In this document: in pieces, positions 16,313 to 25,177 of the stretch
Position numbering within the stretch: position 1 is the first letter of the stretch
Layout: each line of letters begins with the position of its first letter
Assembly: GCA_020555605.1 (NCBI GenBank)
Contig: JAJCJC010000007.1
Coordinates: 1-64,000, forward strand
Direction: 5' to 3'
DNA from: a bacterium 210917-SL.2.15
GTDB taxonomy: Bacteria; Bacillota; Clostridia; Oscillospirales; Oscillospiraceae
DNA: 64,000 nt
Notes under the pieces: generated by a model
The model's input: the letters and a program-made list of their open reading frames with translations, nothing else
What the model was told of the DNA's origin: nothing
Database searches by the model: none
Position numbers and translations under genes: made by a program

Positions 16313-16383
16313 CCGAAAGGGCTGCCGGCAACAGCATTTCTCCATCTGCCATCCCAAATTTCTATTTTAAGGAGAAAAAAACC

Positions 16384-17421
16384 ATGAAAAAGAACACGAT
16401 GAAAAAGCTGACAGCTCTGGCCTGCGCCGGCGTAATGTCCCTGTCCCTGGCGGCCTGCGGAAACGGCGGCGATCCGGTCCCCTCTTCTTCCGGCGAAAAC
16501 GGCGGTGCAGAAGGCGTTAAGATCGGTATTTTGCAGTATGCCCAGCATCCTTCGCTGGATAACTGTTATGAAGGCGTTCTGCAGGGGCTGGCCGAGGCCG
16601 GTTACACGGATGGCGAAAACGGTGTGAGTATTGAGTTCCAGAATGCCAACGGCAGTACTTCCGACGCCGACCTGATGGCGAAAACCATGGTGTCCACCGG
16701 TTGTGATATGATTATCGCCGTCGCCACGCCTGCTGCCATGAGCGCCTATGCCGCAGCCAAAGATGCGGGCGTACCCGTAATTTACACTGCTGCTTCCGAT
16801 CCTATCGGTTCCGGTCTTGCCAAAGATCTCAACGATCCGGAAACCGGCGCTTCCGGTACCAAGGATGCGCTGAATCTGGAGGGACAGATGAAAATGATCC
16901 GCGCGTTTTTACCCGAGGCGGACACCATCGGCATCCTGTATACCACCAGCGAACCCAATTCCGTGGCGCATCTGAAAACCTTCCAGGAGCTGGCTCCGGA
17001 ATATGGTTTCACCATCGAAGCGGTGGGCATTACCAATGAATCTGAAGTGGCCTCCGGTGCGGCGACCTTGGTGGCCAAAGGTGTGGACTGTGTGAATAAT
17101 TTCACCGACAACAATGTAGTCAACAACCTCTCCACGCTGCTCCATGCCACCGACGAGGCCGGCATCCCCGTGTTTGGCTCGGAGGAGGAGCAGGTGCGCA
17201 ACGGCTGCGTGGCCTCGGAATCGCTGGATTATGTGGCCCTGGGCGCGGAAACCGGTGCCATGGCCGCCGCTGTCCTCAACGGCGAGGCGGATATTATGAC
17301 GCTGCCCGTTTCCGTGGTGGCCGATTCTACTCCGGTCTATTCTGCGGCCAACTGTGCCAAGTTCGGCATCACGCTGCCCGAGGAATACAGCTCCGCTATA
17401 AATCTCGACGAAGCCGAATAA
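16384..17421 (+). CDS. trpX: ABC transporter substrate-binding lipoprotein (TrpX type)
   Basis: A 345-residue lipoprotein: a basic N-terminus and hydrophobic stretch end in LSLAACGN, a lipobox, followed by a Ser/Gly-rich linker. The body (VKIGILQYAQHPSLDNCYEG, then MIIAVATPAAMSAYAA) is the ABC_sub_bind family (PF04392). AGGAG precedes the ATG at 16384. Members of this family controlled by Trp T-boxes are known as tryptophan importers; the TGG specifier upstream makes tryptophan or a precursor such as indole/anthranilate the likely ligand. Confidence 0.92.
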   Translation: MKKNTMKKLTALACAGVMSLSLAACGNGGDPVPSSSGENGGAEGVKIGILQYAQHPSLDNCYEGVLQGLAEAGYTDGENGVSIEFQNANGSTSDADLMAKTMVSTGCDMIIAVATPAAMSAYAAAKDAGVPVIYTAASDPIGSGLAKDLNDPETGASGTKDALNLEGQMKMIRAFLPEADTIGILYTTSEPNSVAHLKTFQELAPEYGFTIEAVGITNESEVASGAATLVAKGVDCVNNFTDNNVVNNLSTLLHATDEAGIPVFGSEEEQVRNGCVASESLDYVALGAETGAMAAAVLNGEADIMTLPVSVVADSTPVYSAANCAKFGITLPEEYSSAINLDEAE

Positions 17422-17442
17422 ACCGAAAAACCGCACATTTGT

Positions 17443-17470
17443 CTGCCGGGAAAGGCTCCTTTCCCGGCAG
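17443..17470 (+). terminator. Intercistronic hairpin between trpX and trpY
   Basis: CTGCCGGGAAAGG and CCTTTCCCGGCAG are perfect complements over almost no loop, then TTCTCCCTTTTCTCC. Such hairpins after binding-protein genes often act as partial terminators or 3'-end stabilisers, giving more binding protein than permease. Confidence 0.75.
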
Positions 17471-17522
17471 TTCTCCCTTTTCTCCGCAAGGGCGGAAAAA
17501 GGAAAACAGGAGGTAGAACGAT

Positions 17523-18443
17523 ATGGACGTCATCCTTTCTCTGCTCCAAAACGTCCTGGAGGAGGGCCTCATCTACGGCATCGTGGCCATGGGTGTGTAT
17601 ATTACATATAAGATTCTGGATTTCCCGGATCTGTCGGTGGACGGTACCTTCCCGCTGGGCTGTGCCGTCACGGCGGCGATGATCGTGGCCGGCGTCAATC
17701 CCTGGCTGGCCTGCATTGCTTCTTTTGTGGCCGGCGCGCTGGCCGGCTGCGTCACGGGGCTGCTCCATGTGCGGCTGCGCGTCACCGATTTGCTCTCGGG
17801 CATTATTGTGATGACGGCCTGCTGGTCCGTGAATCTGATTATTTTGGGTGCCAACCAGCCTAATCCTCTCGCAGGCAACTCTCTGCTGCAGTTTTACAAT
17901 CAGCCCACTATTTTTACGTCGTTCCCCATGACGCTGCTGCCCGAAGGGCTGTACCGCTGCCGGGTGCTGATCCTGGCCGCTGTGCTGGCCATTGTGGTCA
18001 AAATGCTGATGGATGCGTTTTTGCGCACCAAGAGCGGCATGCTGTTGCGGGCGGCGGGGGATAATCCCCAGTTCGTCACGTCTCTGGGCCGTGATCAGGG
18101 GAATATGAAAATTCTAGGCCTTGCCATTGGCAACGGCTGCACGGCTTTGGCCGGCTCCGTTCTGGCCCAGCAGGCCGAAAGTGCCACGGTGTCCATCGGC
18201 ACCGGCATGGTGGTGCAGGCGCTGGCCTCGGTCATTATCGGCGCCAGCGTCTTTGGACGCATCCGCCGCCTCAAGCCCACTTCGGCGGTGCTGTTGGGCA
18301 CAATCCTCTACAAGGCGGTGCTGCTGATCGCCATGCTGTGGCTGCCGGCGGTGTTCCTGAAGCTGACTATGGCGGCGCTGTTTGTGGCGGCGCTGCTGAC
18401 CGACCGCATTGGGAAAAAGAAGGGGGGCGTTGTTCGTGGCTGA
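17523..18443 (+). CDS. trpY: ABC transporter permease (TrpY type)
   Basis: A 306-residue permease of the branched-chain/ribose family (PF02653) with eight to nine membrane helices. Markers are YKILDFPDLSVDGTFPLG near the N-terminus and RAAGDNPQFVTSLGRD in the cytoplasmic loop that contacts the ATPase. AGGAGG lies before the ATG. The last eight bases overlap the ATPase gene, consistent with coupled assembly. Confidence 0.92.
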   Translation: MDVILSLLQNVLEEGLIYGIVAMGVYITYKILDFPDLSVDGTFPLGCAVTAAMIVAGVNPWLACIASFVAGALAGCVTGLLHVRLRVTDLLSGIIVMTACWSVNLIILGANQPNPLAGNSLLQFYNQPTIFTSFPMTLLPEGLYRCRVLILAAVLAIVVKMLMDAFLRTKSGMLLRAAGDNPQFVTSLGRDQGNMKILGLAIGNGCTALAGSVLAQQAESATVSIGTGMVVQALASVIIGASVFGRIRRLKPTSAVLLGTILYKAVLLIAMLWLPAVFLKLTMAALFVAALLTDRIGKKKGGVVRG

Positions 18444-19251
18444 GGAAACCAAACGCGGCGGTGTGCCGCAGGAAAAGCTGCTGGAGCTGCGCCATATCCG
18501 CAAGGTGTTCAACGCCGGCACCGTCAGCGAAATGGAAGTCTTTCATGATTTTTCCCTGACCATTCACAAGGGTGAATTTATTTCCGTGGTGGGTTCCAAC
18601 GGATCGGGCAAAACCACCACACTGAACCTGCTCTGCGGCTCCCTGACGCCGGATGCGGGGCAGATTCTGCTCCATGGAAAAGACATCACCAAAATGCTGG
18701 AATACAAACGCGCGGCCTTTTTTGGCCGGGTGTTTCAGGATCCGGCCAAGGGCACTTGTCCGACCATGACCATTCTGGAGAACATGTCCCTGGCGGATAA
18801 TAAAGGAAAGCCCTTTGGCCTGGGTCGCGGCGTGAACCGGAAAAAGCTGGACGAGTACAAACAGCAGCTGGAGCTGCTGCACCTGGGTCTGGAGGATAAG
18901 ATCGACCTGCCTGTGGGGGTGCTCTCCGGCGGCCAGCGCCAGGCTTTGGCGCTGCTGATCTCCACCATGACGCCTATAGAACTGCTGGTGCTCGACGAGC
19001 ACACTGCTGCCCTGGACCCCAAAAGCAGCGAAAACGTCATGGAACTGACGGATCGCATCGTGCGCGAAAAGCAGCTCTCGGCCATTATGGTTACTCACAA
19101 TCTGCGCTTTGCCGTGGAATACGGCACCCGCCTGTTGATGATGGACAAAGGTGCCTGCGTTATTGATTCCGGACCCGACGGAAAAGCAGACTACAAGATC
19201 GAAGATCTGCTGCATACGTTCAACCAGATTTCCATTGAATGCGGAAATTGA
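18436..19251 (+). CDS. trpZ: ABC transporter ATP-binding protein (TrpZ type)
   Basis: The 271-residue ATPase has a Walker A VVGSNGSGKTTT, the signature LSGGQRQALA, Walker B LLVLDEHTAALD and the switch His in MVTHN. A GTG at 18436 is preferred because AAGGGGGG lies 9 bases upstream; an ATG at 18409 gives a longer form without a site. It completes the importer with trpX and trpY and is followed by a strong terminator. Confidence 0.92.
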   Translation: MAEETKRGGVPQEKLLELRHIRKVFNAGTVSEMEVFHDFSLTIHKGEFISVVGSNGSGKTTTLNLLCGSLTPDAGQILLHGKDITKMLEYKRAAFFGRVFQDPAKGTCPTMTILENMSLADNKGKPFGLGRGVNRKKLDEYKQQLELLHLGLEDKIDLPVGVLSGGQRQALALLISTMTPIELLVLDEHTAALDPKSSENVMELTDRIVREKQLSAIMVTHNLRFAVEYGTRLLMMDKGACVIDSGPDGKADYKIEDLLHTFNQISIECGN

Positions 19252-19270
19252 ATTGTTGTTCCCAGAAAAA

Positions 19271-19310
19271 ATGCTCCCTTCCGGCCAAAACGCCGGAAGG
19301 GAGCATTTTT
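19271..19310. terminator. Bidirectional terminator after trpZ
   Basis: ATGCTCCCTTCCGGC and GCCGGAAGGGAGCAT form a perfect 15-bp stem flanked by A-runs on the left and T-runs on the right, so it can stop transcription from both sides. Confidence 0.9.
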
Positions 19311-19837
19311 AATACAGTTCCGTGATCAGATACGCACAGCGATCGATGCCGATGGTGCCGCTGTTGAGGCACAGGTCATGCCGTTCCGCTGCGCTCCAGC
19401 GGCGCTCGGTGTGGAGACGATAGTAGGCGGCGCGGCGTTTGTCCTTGTCCCGCGCGCTTTTCCGGGCTGTCATCACGCTCGCCGTAGAGTGCCACGATGC
19501 GCTCGGCCCGCATGGCAAGAGGTGCATGCACGAACACGCGCAGAAGATCGCTGCGTTCGCGCAGCACAAAGTCGGCGCAGCGGCCTACGATCACACAGGG
19601 TCCCTTGTCTGCCAGTTTCAGGGTCACCTATTTCTGGATATCCCACAAAATATCTTGGGCCATATATTCGGCCTGGCTGGTCAGGGCATCGGCCAGCCAG
19701 TGGCCGCCGCCGGGCAGCTCTTCGCTTTTACGCGCAATGTAATCGCTGCCAAAGCCGCTTTCCCTGGCGATCTGGTCGATCAGCTCCTGGTCATAGCAGG
19801 GAATGTGCAGCGCCTGGGCAGCCTGCCGCCCGATGGT
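19309..19837 (-). pseudogene. Cytidylate kinase-like protein remnant (frameshifted)
   Basis: Pieces of the cytidylate kinase-like family (PF13189) are spread over three frames: TIGRQAAQALHIPCYDQELI with SEELPGGGHWLADAL, then a stop and frame change to KGPCVIVGRCADFVLRE and VFVHAPLAMRAERIV, then another change to KRRAAYYRLHTERRW and HDLCLNSGTIGIDRCAYLI. The glycine-rich part of the P-loop is missing after TIGRQ. With at least two frame changes and that deletion it cannot make an active kinase. Confidence 0.85.
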
Positions 19838-20077
19838 CCGTGCCGCACACCGCCGTAACGGCGCCCAGCAGCACCAGCGCGCGGACGTTGAGCAGCCGGC
19901 ACAGCCGGGGAAAAATAAATTGGTGATCACGATCAGCAGCGCCGGCGTGCTGATGATCATCTGCACCAGCCTCTGGCTACTGGCAGAAAAATACGCCTGA
20001 ATGACACCCAGGGCCGGGGCCACTGCCGCGCAGGCCATTACGGTGAGCAATGACAGGGAAAGGATGCTCCCTGTCAA
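19838..20077 (-). pseudogene. MFS transporter N-terminal remnant
   Basis: The segment starting near 20077 encodes LSLLTVMACAAVAPALGVI and QMIISTPALLIVITNLFFP, the first two helices of a major facilitator transporter. A one-base shift after FFP is needed to continue with RLCRLLNVRALVLLGAVTAV. The rest of the transporter is missing; the sequence runs directly into the kinase remnant near 19838. This marks a deletion junction. Confidence 0.7.
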
Positions 20078-20180
20078 GCGCTTTTTGTGTGTTTTTTTGC
20101 CGTCAAAAAACCGATTCCTTTCTGGATAAAACCTGTGCCCGGCGGGAGAAAACAGCCGGGCTCACTGTGCATGGCATAAA

Positions 20181-20214
20181 AAATGCGTAAGTCCATGTTT
20201 GGACTTACGCATTT
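20181..20214 (-). terminator. Terminator after the met operon
   Basis: AAATGCGTAAGTCC and GGACTTACGCATTT form a perfect 14-bp stem, followed on the minus strand by T residues. It lies about 70 bases beyond the GNAT stop codon. Confidence 0.85.
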
Positions 20215-20284
20215 TCTGCTACGCAACAAAATTATTTTAACACATTCTTTTTTCAAAAATTAAAGCTTTTTCAGTTGCATTCCG

Positions 20285-20863
20285 CTAAATTTTTTGCTGT
20301 GCCGGTCGAAGAAGGCGTTCTGTGCAACCGTTTACTTCATAGCCGTATTCGTGCAGCATAAGGGTGTCGTCAATTATTTCGTCGTAAACACCGGGCCTGC
20401 GCAGAAAGCCACTTTTTTCATAAAGACGCAGGGCCGGCGTATTGCTGTCCACCACGAAAAGCCGCAGGTATTCTGCACCGCGGCACCGAGCCGTCCGGCG
20501 TGCCTGTGCGAGCATATAGCCGCCGACCCCCTTGCCCATATATCGGGCATTCACGGCGAAACGATCCAGATACAAGGCCTTTGCTCCGGGATGCTCCCAA
20601 TCGATGCTCGTTTCACCTGCGTTCTCGCCGCACAGGGCAAAGGCGGATATTATCTCAGATCGGTGCAGCAGAAGGTACAGCCGGCCCGTTTGGATGTCTT
20701 CTTCCAGAAAATCAAAGGGATAGTGCTCGTCCCATATCCCGATGTGATGGGCGTTCATGTGGCGTACGATCTTCTGGTAAACCGTTTTGATCTGCGGCAG
20801 ATCCTGCAAAGCGGCTGTCCGGAACGTTATGGGGGCCTTTGCCGCTGCCCATTCGCTCAGCAT
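20285..20863 (-). CDS. GNAT-family N-acetyltransferase
   Basis: A 192-residue acetyltransferase using acetyl-CoA. The fold is visible as LYLDRFAVNARYMGKGVGGY (motif A with the pyrophosphate-binding loop), then LRLFVVDSNTPALRLYEKSGF (motif B). Its start overlaps the metH stop by 7 bases, so it is co-translated with metH. The substrate is unknown; small-molecule or protein N-termini are possible. A role in methionine metabolism is suggested by position alone. Confidence 0.88.
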   Translation of the reverse strand: MLSEWAAAKAPITFRTAALQDLPQIKTVYQKIVRHMNAHHIGIWDEHYPFDFLEEDIQTGRLYLLLHRSEIISAFALCGENAGETSIDWEHPGAKALYLDRFAVNARYMGKGVGGYMLAQARRTARCRGAEYLRLFVVDSNTPALRLYEKSGFLRRPGVYDEIIDDTLMLHEYGYEVNGCTERLLRPAQQKI

Positions 20864-23268
20864 TGCGTTTCCCCGCCGGCTCCCTTCTGGGAAAAGAACT
20901 CTTCGGCATAGCGCACTGTGCTCATAGCATCCCGGCCGTAAAAATCTGCGCCGATCTGGCGGGCATAGCTGGCCGTGAGCACTGCACCGCCCACGGCCAC
21001 GCGGCAGCCGGGCCGCTCTTGCCGCAGCAGGTGGATGGTCTCTTCCATGTAAGGCACTGTGGTGGTCATCAAAGCGCTTAGCCCTACGAAATCAATGCTT
21101 TCCCGCTGGGCGGTTTCCACAATGGTTTCCGGGGCTACGTCCTTGCCCAGATCCAGCACGTCAAAGCCGTAGTTCTCCAACAGTGTTTTCACGATATTCT
21201 TGCCGATGTCGTGCACGTCGCCTTTCACGGTGGCCAGAATCAACCGCCCCTTGGTTTCCTGGGCTGTGCCGGAGGCGCTCAGATGTGCTTTGAGCACGTC
21301 AAAGGAGGCTTTGGCCGCATCGGCGCTCATCAGCAATTGGGGGAGGAATACGGTTTTTGCCTCGAACCCCGCGCCCACCTTGTCCAGAGCGGGGATCAGT
21401 TCGTCGTCAATGATCGAAAGGGGTACGCCGCCAGCGGCAAGCAGAGCTTTGGTTTCCTCTTCCGCCTCGTGGGCCAGGCCTTTCAAAACGGCCTGGCGCA
21501 GCGATCGCTCTGCTCCTGCGCAGGTGCTCGGCAGTGCGGCATCCTCCGCTGCGGCACTGTAGTGGGCCACATAGGCTGCGCAGCGGTCATCAAAGCCCAT
21601 CAGGGCGCAATAGGAGCGGTAGGCATCCATGATGGCGGCCTCGCCGGGGTTGACGATGCCGGCGGACAGACCCCGGCCCATAGCCAGCGTGAAAAACGCC
21701 GCGGTGATCTTTTCCCGGCGGGGCAGGCCAAAAGAGATATTGGACACGCCCAGCACCGTCTGTATGCCGAGCCGGTGGCGCACATACTCCAGTGTTTCCA
21801 GCGCCACAGCGGCATTGTCCGGCCCGGTGCTGACGGTCATAGCCAGTGCGTCCACAATCAGATCCTGCTCAGAAAGGCCGTAGGTTCTGGCGGTGGCCAG
21901 TATTTTTTCGGCGATGGCAATGCGCCCTGCGGCAGTGGGAGGGATGCCGCCCTCATCCAGCGTCAGGGCCACCACGGCTGCGCCGTATTTTCTGGCCAGC
22001 GGAAACACGGCGGACATGCTCTCTTTGCCGCCGTTGACGGAGTTGATCAGGGGACGGCCGTTGTAGATGCGCAGCGCGCGCTCCAGGGCCGCGGGATCCG
22101 AGGTGTCCAGCTGCAGCGGCAGGTCGCACACAGCCTGCACGGCCTGCACGGCCTGGCAGAGCATGTCCGGCTCGTCGATCTCGGGCAGGCCCACGTTGAG
22201 GTCCAGGATCTGCGCCCCGGCATCGGCCTGGGCCAGGGCTTCGCGGCACAAATAATCCATATCGCTCCGGCGCAGCGCTTCTTTCAGCGCTTTTTTGCCG
22301 GTGGGGTTCAGCCGTTCGCCGATGATGAGCGGCGCATGGCCCAGTTCTGCGGTATGGGTGTAAGAGGCGGCCAGGGTGCGCCGGTGCGCGGGCGGTGGTG
22401 CGACAGTGCAGCCGCGGCAGGTGCGCACCATGGCGGCAATGTGCTCCGGCGTGGTGCCGCAGCAGCCGCCCACGATGGCTGCGCCGGCCTCCAGCAGGGC
22501 GCGGCAGTCCGCGGCGAATTCCTCCGGCTTCACCAAATAACAGGTTTGCCCTTCCACCACCACAGGCAGCCCGGCATTGGCGCTGACTGCAATGGGCAGG
22601 GAGCACGCCGCGCGCAGCTGTGGCAGAAGGGCGAGCATCTGCTTGGGGCCCAGGCCGCAGTTCAGGCCGATCACGTCGGCTCCCAGTCCTTCCACTACGG
22701 CTGCTGCGGCGGGAATATCCGCGCCGGTAAGCAGCTTTCCACTCTCGTCGAACGTCAACGACACCAATACCGGCAGCGTGGAATGCTCTTTGGCCGCCAG
22801 TAGCGCCGCTTTGGTTTCGTAAATATCGCTCATGGTTTCGATGACGATCAGGTCAGCCCCGGCAGCCGTGCCGGCCTCGATCTGTTCGGCATAGGCGGTA
22901 TAGGCGTCCTCAAAGTCCAAATCACCGTAGGGTTTCAGAAGTTTTCCCGTGGAGCCGACGTCCAGTGCCACCCAGGCGCGACTTTCCGCCGCCTCTTTGG
23001 CCAGACGCACACCGGCGGTGATCAGCTCGGCAGAGCGGGCCGCCCAACCTTCCAGCTTGTAGCGGTTGGCACCGAAGGTGTTGGACAGGAGAATGTCGGC
23101 TCCGGCGGCGCAATAGGCGCGGTGGATGTCAAGAAGTACTTCCGGATGGGTGACATTCCAACTTTCCGGTAATTCGCCCGGACTGAGGCCCCGGCTTTGC
23201 AGCAGCGTGCCCATAGCGCCGTCGATGAATACAGGGCGCGTGCCCAGCGCTTCCAAAAATGACTGCAT
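20857..23268 (-). CDS. metH: Cobalamin-dependent methionine synthase lacking the activation domain
   Basis: Transfers methyl from 5-methyl-THF via cob(I)alamin to homocysteine. At 803 residues it has the homocysteine domain (FIDGAMGTLLQSRG; zinc cysteines in GLNCGLG and GGCCGTT), the pterin-binding domain (LIIGERLNPTGKKALKEAL; LDLNVGLPEID), the cap and the B12 domain with the lower-ligand motif DVHDIGKNIV. It stops there: the C-terminal reactivation domain of E. coli MetH is absent and is supplied by the next gene upstream. AAGGAT precedes the ATG. Confidence 0.95.
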   Translation of the reverse strand: MQSFLEALGTRPVFIDGAMGTLLQSRGLSPGELPESWNVTHPEVLLDIHRAYCAAGADILLSNTFGANRYKLEGWAARSAELITAGVRLAKEAAESRAWVALDVGSTGKLLKPYGDLDFEDAYTAYAEQIEAGTAAGADLIVIETMSDIYETKAALLAAKEHSTLPVLVSLTFDESGKLLTGADIPAAAAVVEGLGADVIGLNCGLGPKQMLALLPQLRAACSLPIAVSANAGLPVVVEGQTCYLVKPEEFAADCRALLEAGAAIVGGCCGTTPEHIAAMVRTCRGCTVAPPPAHRRTLAASYTHTAELGHAPLIIGERLNPTGKKALKEALRRSDMDYLCREALAQADAGAQILDLNVGLPEIDEPDMLCQAVQAVQAVCDLPLQLDTSDPAALERALRIYNGRPLINSVNGGKESMSAVFPLARKYGAAVVALTLDEGGIPPTAAGRIAIAEKILATARTYGLSEQDLIVDALAMTVSTGPDNAAVALETLEYVRHRLGIQTVLGVSNISFGLPRREKITAAFFTLAMGRGLSAGIVNPGEAAIMDAYRSYCALMGFDDRCAAYVAHYSAAAEDAALPSTCAGAERSLRQAVLKGLAHEAEEETKALLAAGGVPLSIIDDELIPALDKVGAGFEAKTVFLPQLLMSADAAKASFDVLKAHLSASGTAQETKGRLILATVKGDVHDIGKNIVKTLLENYGFDVLDLGKDVAPETIVETAQRESIDFVGLSALMTTTVPYMEETIHLLRQERPGCRVAVGGAVLTASYARQIGADFYGRDAMSTVRYAEEFFSQKGAGGETQC

Positions 23269-23272
23269 GGCG

Positions 23273-23911
23273 TTATCCTTCCCGCCGGAAGGGGCAGTCC
23301 GTCCTGCCGCAGTTCCGGCACTTGCGAAAACTTTTCGTTGGTTCGGCGGAGATTCCGATCACCGCGGTGACGGATTTGCTGGGGGTCATGATGAAATGCT
23401 CATTCAAACTCAGCCCCAGCCGTTTGGACAGTTCCAGCAGGCGGAAAAAATCCGCCTGCCGGGAAAGGGGCAGGTCGCCGTAGCCCGGCGAATAACGGGG
23501 GCGCAGATACAACCCCCGCGCTTCGTACTCTGTGCCGAGGGTCTCCTGCACATCATCGCAGTATTGTTCGATCATGGCCGCACCGGCGGCGTGCACCATA
23601 GAACTGCGGGCCATGGAGCGCAGGCTTTCCGTACGGGCCATGCGGTCGGCCTCTACGCCCAGCGTGGCGGCGAACAGCAGCAACGCCGAGCACCCCTTCA
23701 GATGCCGGGCAAGGTCTGCGCCGTCGAACGTTATGCCGCCGAAGGAAACGGAGGCGTCCGTCACAGAGCAGGGATATTCCTGCCATACGGACCGCGGTGT
23801 CACGCGCTGCTCCATGCTCCGGCATACACCGCGCACTTCGGCGCGCAGGGACTCGTCTGCCTGGGGCGCGCTCAGATAGCGCAGGGCTTCGTTCTCCGGA
23901 ATGGCGGTCAT
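23273..23911 (-). CDS. Methionine synthase activation domain as a separate protein
   Basis: A 212-residue protein corresponding to the MetH reactivation (AdoMet-binding) domain. The conserved RPRYSPGYGDLPLSRQ equals the AdoMet-binding RxxPGYG region, and PSKSVTAVIGIS closes the domain. It carries an extra C-terminal CRNCGRTDCPFR that might bind metal. It is translated with metF (ATGA overlap at 23908) and ends 4 bases before metH, so a split MetH is assembled from two polypeptides. Confidence 0.9.
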   Translation of the reverse strand: MTAIPENEALRYLSAPQADESLRAEVRGVCRSMEQRVTPRSVWQEYPCSVTDASVSFGGITFDGADLARHLKGCSALLLFAATLGVEADRMARTESLRSMARSSMVHAAGAAMIEQYCDDVQETLGTEYEARGLYLRPRYSPGYGDLPLSRQADFFRLLELSKRLGLSLNEHFIMTPSKSVTAVIGISAEPTKSFRKCRNCGRTDCPFRREG

Positions 23912-24780
23912 TGCAGGATCTCCGAAAGGTTGGCCATGATGCTCCCGGCAATCTCGGGCTTGTTCATGGTGTAAATGTGCACATGGTCCACGCCGTTGGC
24001 CAGCAGGTCGATGATCTGCTCGGTGGCATAGGCGATGCCTGCCTGCTTCACGGCGGCAGGGTTGTCCGCAAAGCGGTCGATGATGGCGCGGAAACGGGCC
24101 GGCAGTTGGCTGCCCGACAGGCTCATGATGCGCTTGATCTGGGAGGCGTTGGTCACGGGCATGATGCCAGCTGTTACCGGCAGGTTGATGCCGGCGCGAC
24201 GGAGCTTGTAGAGGTAGCTGTACAGCTCGTTGTTGTCGAAAAACATTTGGGTGGTCAAAAATTCGCAGCCGGCGTCCATTTTGTATTTCAGGTTTTCGAT
24301 GTCCTCATATAACGTAGCCGATTCCGGATGTCCCTCCGGGTAGCAGGCGCCGCCGATGCAGAAGCCGCCGAAAGCGCGGATTTCCTCCATCAGTTCGCTG
24401 GCATGGCGGTATCCGTCCGGGTGCGGAAAGGTGCCGTTCCTGGGTAAATCACCCCGCAGGGCCAGGATGTTTTCGATGCCCAGCTTTTTCAAATCCTCCA
24501 GCGATGCGCGCACCTCATCCCGGGTGGCGGCCACACAGGTCAGGTGGGCCAGAGCCGTGATGCCGTTGATGTTCTGCACCTCGTTCGCCATGTCGGCGGT
24601 AGTGGCGCGGCCGTTGCCGCTGCCGCCGGCGCTGCAGGTGACGGACATATAGGCCGGGTGCAGCGCCGCCATGCGGCGCACTACGCTGGAAGCATCCAGC
24701 AGAGCGGTACCAGGTTTGGGCGGGAACAGTTCGCAGGACACCGTGGGCCGGTTGGACTGCAGCAGTTCGGTCAGTTTCAT
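23908..24780 (-). CDS. metF: 5,10-methylenetetrahydrofolate reductase
   Basis: A flavoprotein that reduces methylene-THF to methyl-THF, the methyl donor for MetH. The 290-residue length is normal. Conserved regions include VSCELFPPKPG near the N-terminus, MSVTCSAGGSG, ILALRGDLP and CEFLTTQMFFDN. GAGGGGG precedes the ATG. The order metF, activation domain, metH supports a methyl-transfer operon. Confidence 0.95.
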   Translation of the reverse strand: MKLTELLQSNRPTVSCELFPPKPGTALLDASSVVRRMAALHPAYMSVTCSAGGSGNGRATTADMANEVQNINGITALAHLTCVAATRDEVRASLEDLKKLGIENILALRGDLPRNGTFPHPDGYRHASELMEEIRAFGGFCIGGACYPEGHPESATLYEDIENLKYKMDAGCEFLTTQMFFDNNELYSYLYKLRRAGINLPVTAGIMPVTNASQIKRIMSLSGSQLPARFRAIIDRFADNPAAVKQAGIAYATEQIIDLLANGVDHVHIYTMNKPEIAGSIMANLSEILQ

Positions 24781-24791
24781 GCTGCGCCCCC

Positions 24792-25052
24792 TCAGTTCAG
24801 TTTGGCCAGTTCGGCGAGCACATCCACCTCCGGATGCTTTTCGCCCGGCTGCTCGCCGATGGCGGCGCTGTTTAACAACTGGTTGAGCGTAAAGGTACTT
24901 GTCAGCTGGTTGTAGGTTTCTGCCGACAGGATAACCGTGTCGCCTACGCCGTTTTCGTCGGCGATATACACCGGCTCGTTGTGTTCATGAACATATGCGG
25001 AAATTTCTTCGTAGTGTTCCAGTAATTCCTGTTTGCTTCGCAGCAGGGACAT
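24792..25052 (-). CDS. Phd/YefM-type antitoxin-like protein
   Basis: An 86-residue protein resembling prevent-host-death antitoxins: an N-terminal region with PVYIADENGVGDTVILSAETYNQL and a C-terminal disordered acidic tail. No Doc or YoeB-type toxin gene is next to it. The stop is only nine bases from the metF start, so it is likely the first gene of the met operon. It could be an orphan antitoxin or a transcription factor reused for this operon; the latter is inference. Confidence 0.75.
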   Translation of the reverse strand: MSLLRSKQELLEHYEEISAYVHEHNEPVYIADENGVGDTVILSAETYNQLTSTFTLNQLLNSAAIGEQPGEKHPEVDVLAELAKLN

Positions 25053-25144
25053 TTACATCAGCCTCCTTGGCTTGAATAGAATGAAACATAGTGTTATTAT
25101 AGGGATTGTGGGAGCATTGCGCAAGACCTTTCCCGCGAAAATTG

Positions 25145-25171
25145 AAAAAACTCCCGGCCCACGGCCGGGAG
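25145..25171 (-). terminator. Terminator after SGNH hydrolase
   Basis: CTCCCGGCC and GGCCGGGAG pair around a short loop, and the minus-strand tail is TTTTTTCAATTTT. Confidence 0.9.
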
Positions 25172-25177
25172 GCGCGG

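Noticed and set aside
25053..25140. Possible SAM or cobalamin riboswitch before the met operon
   Set aside because: The leader before the Phd-like gene is under 100 bases and lacks the conserved cores of either class.
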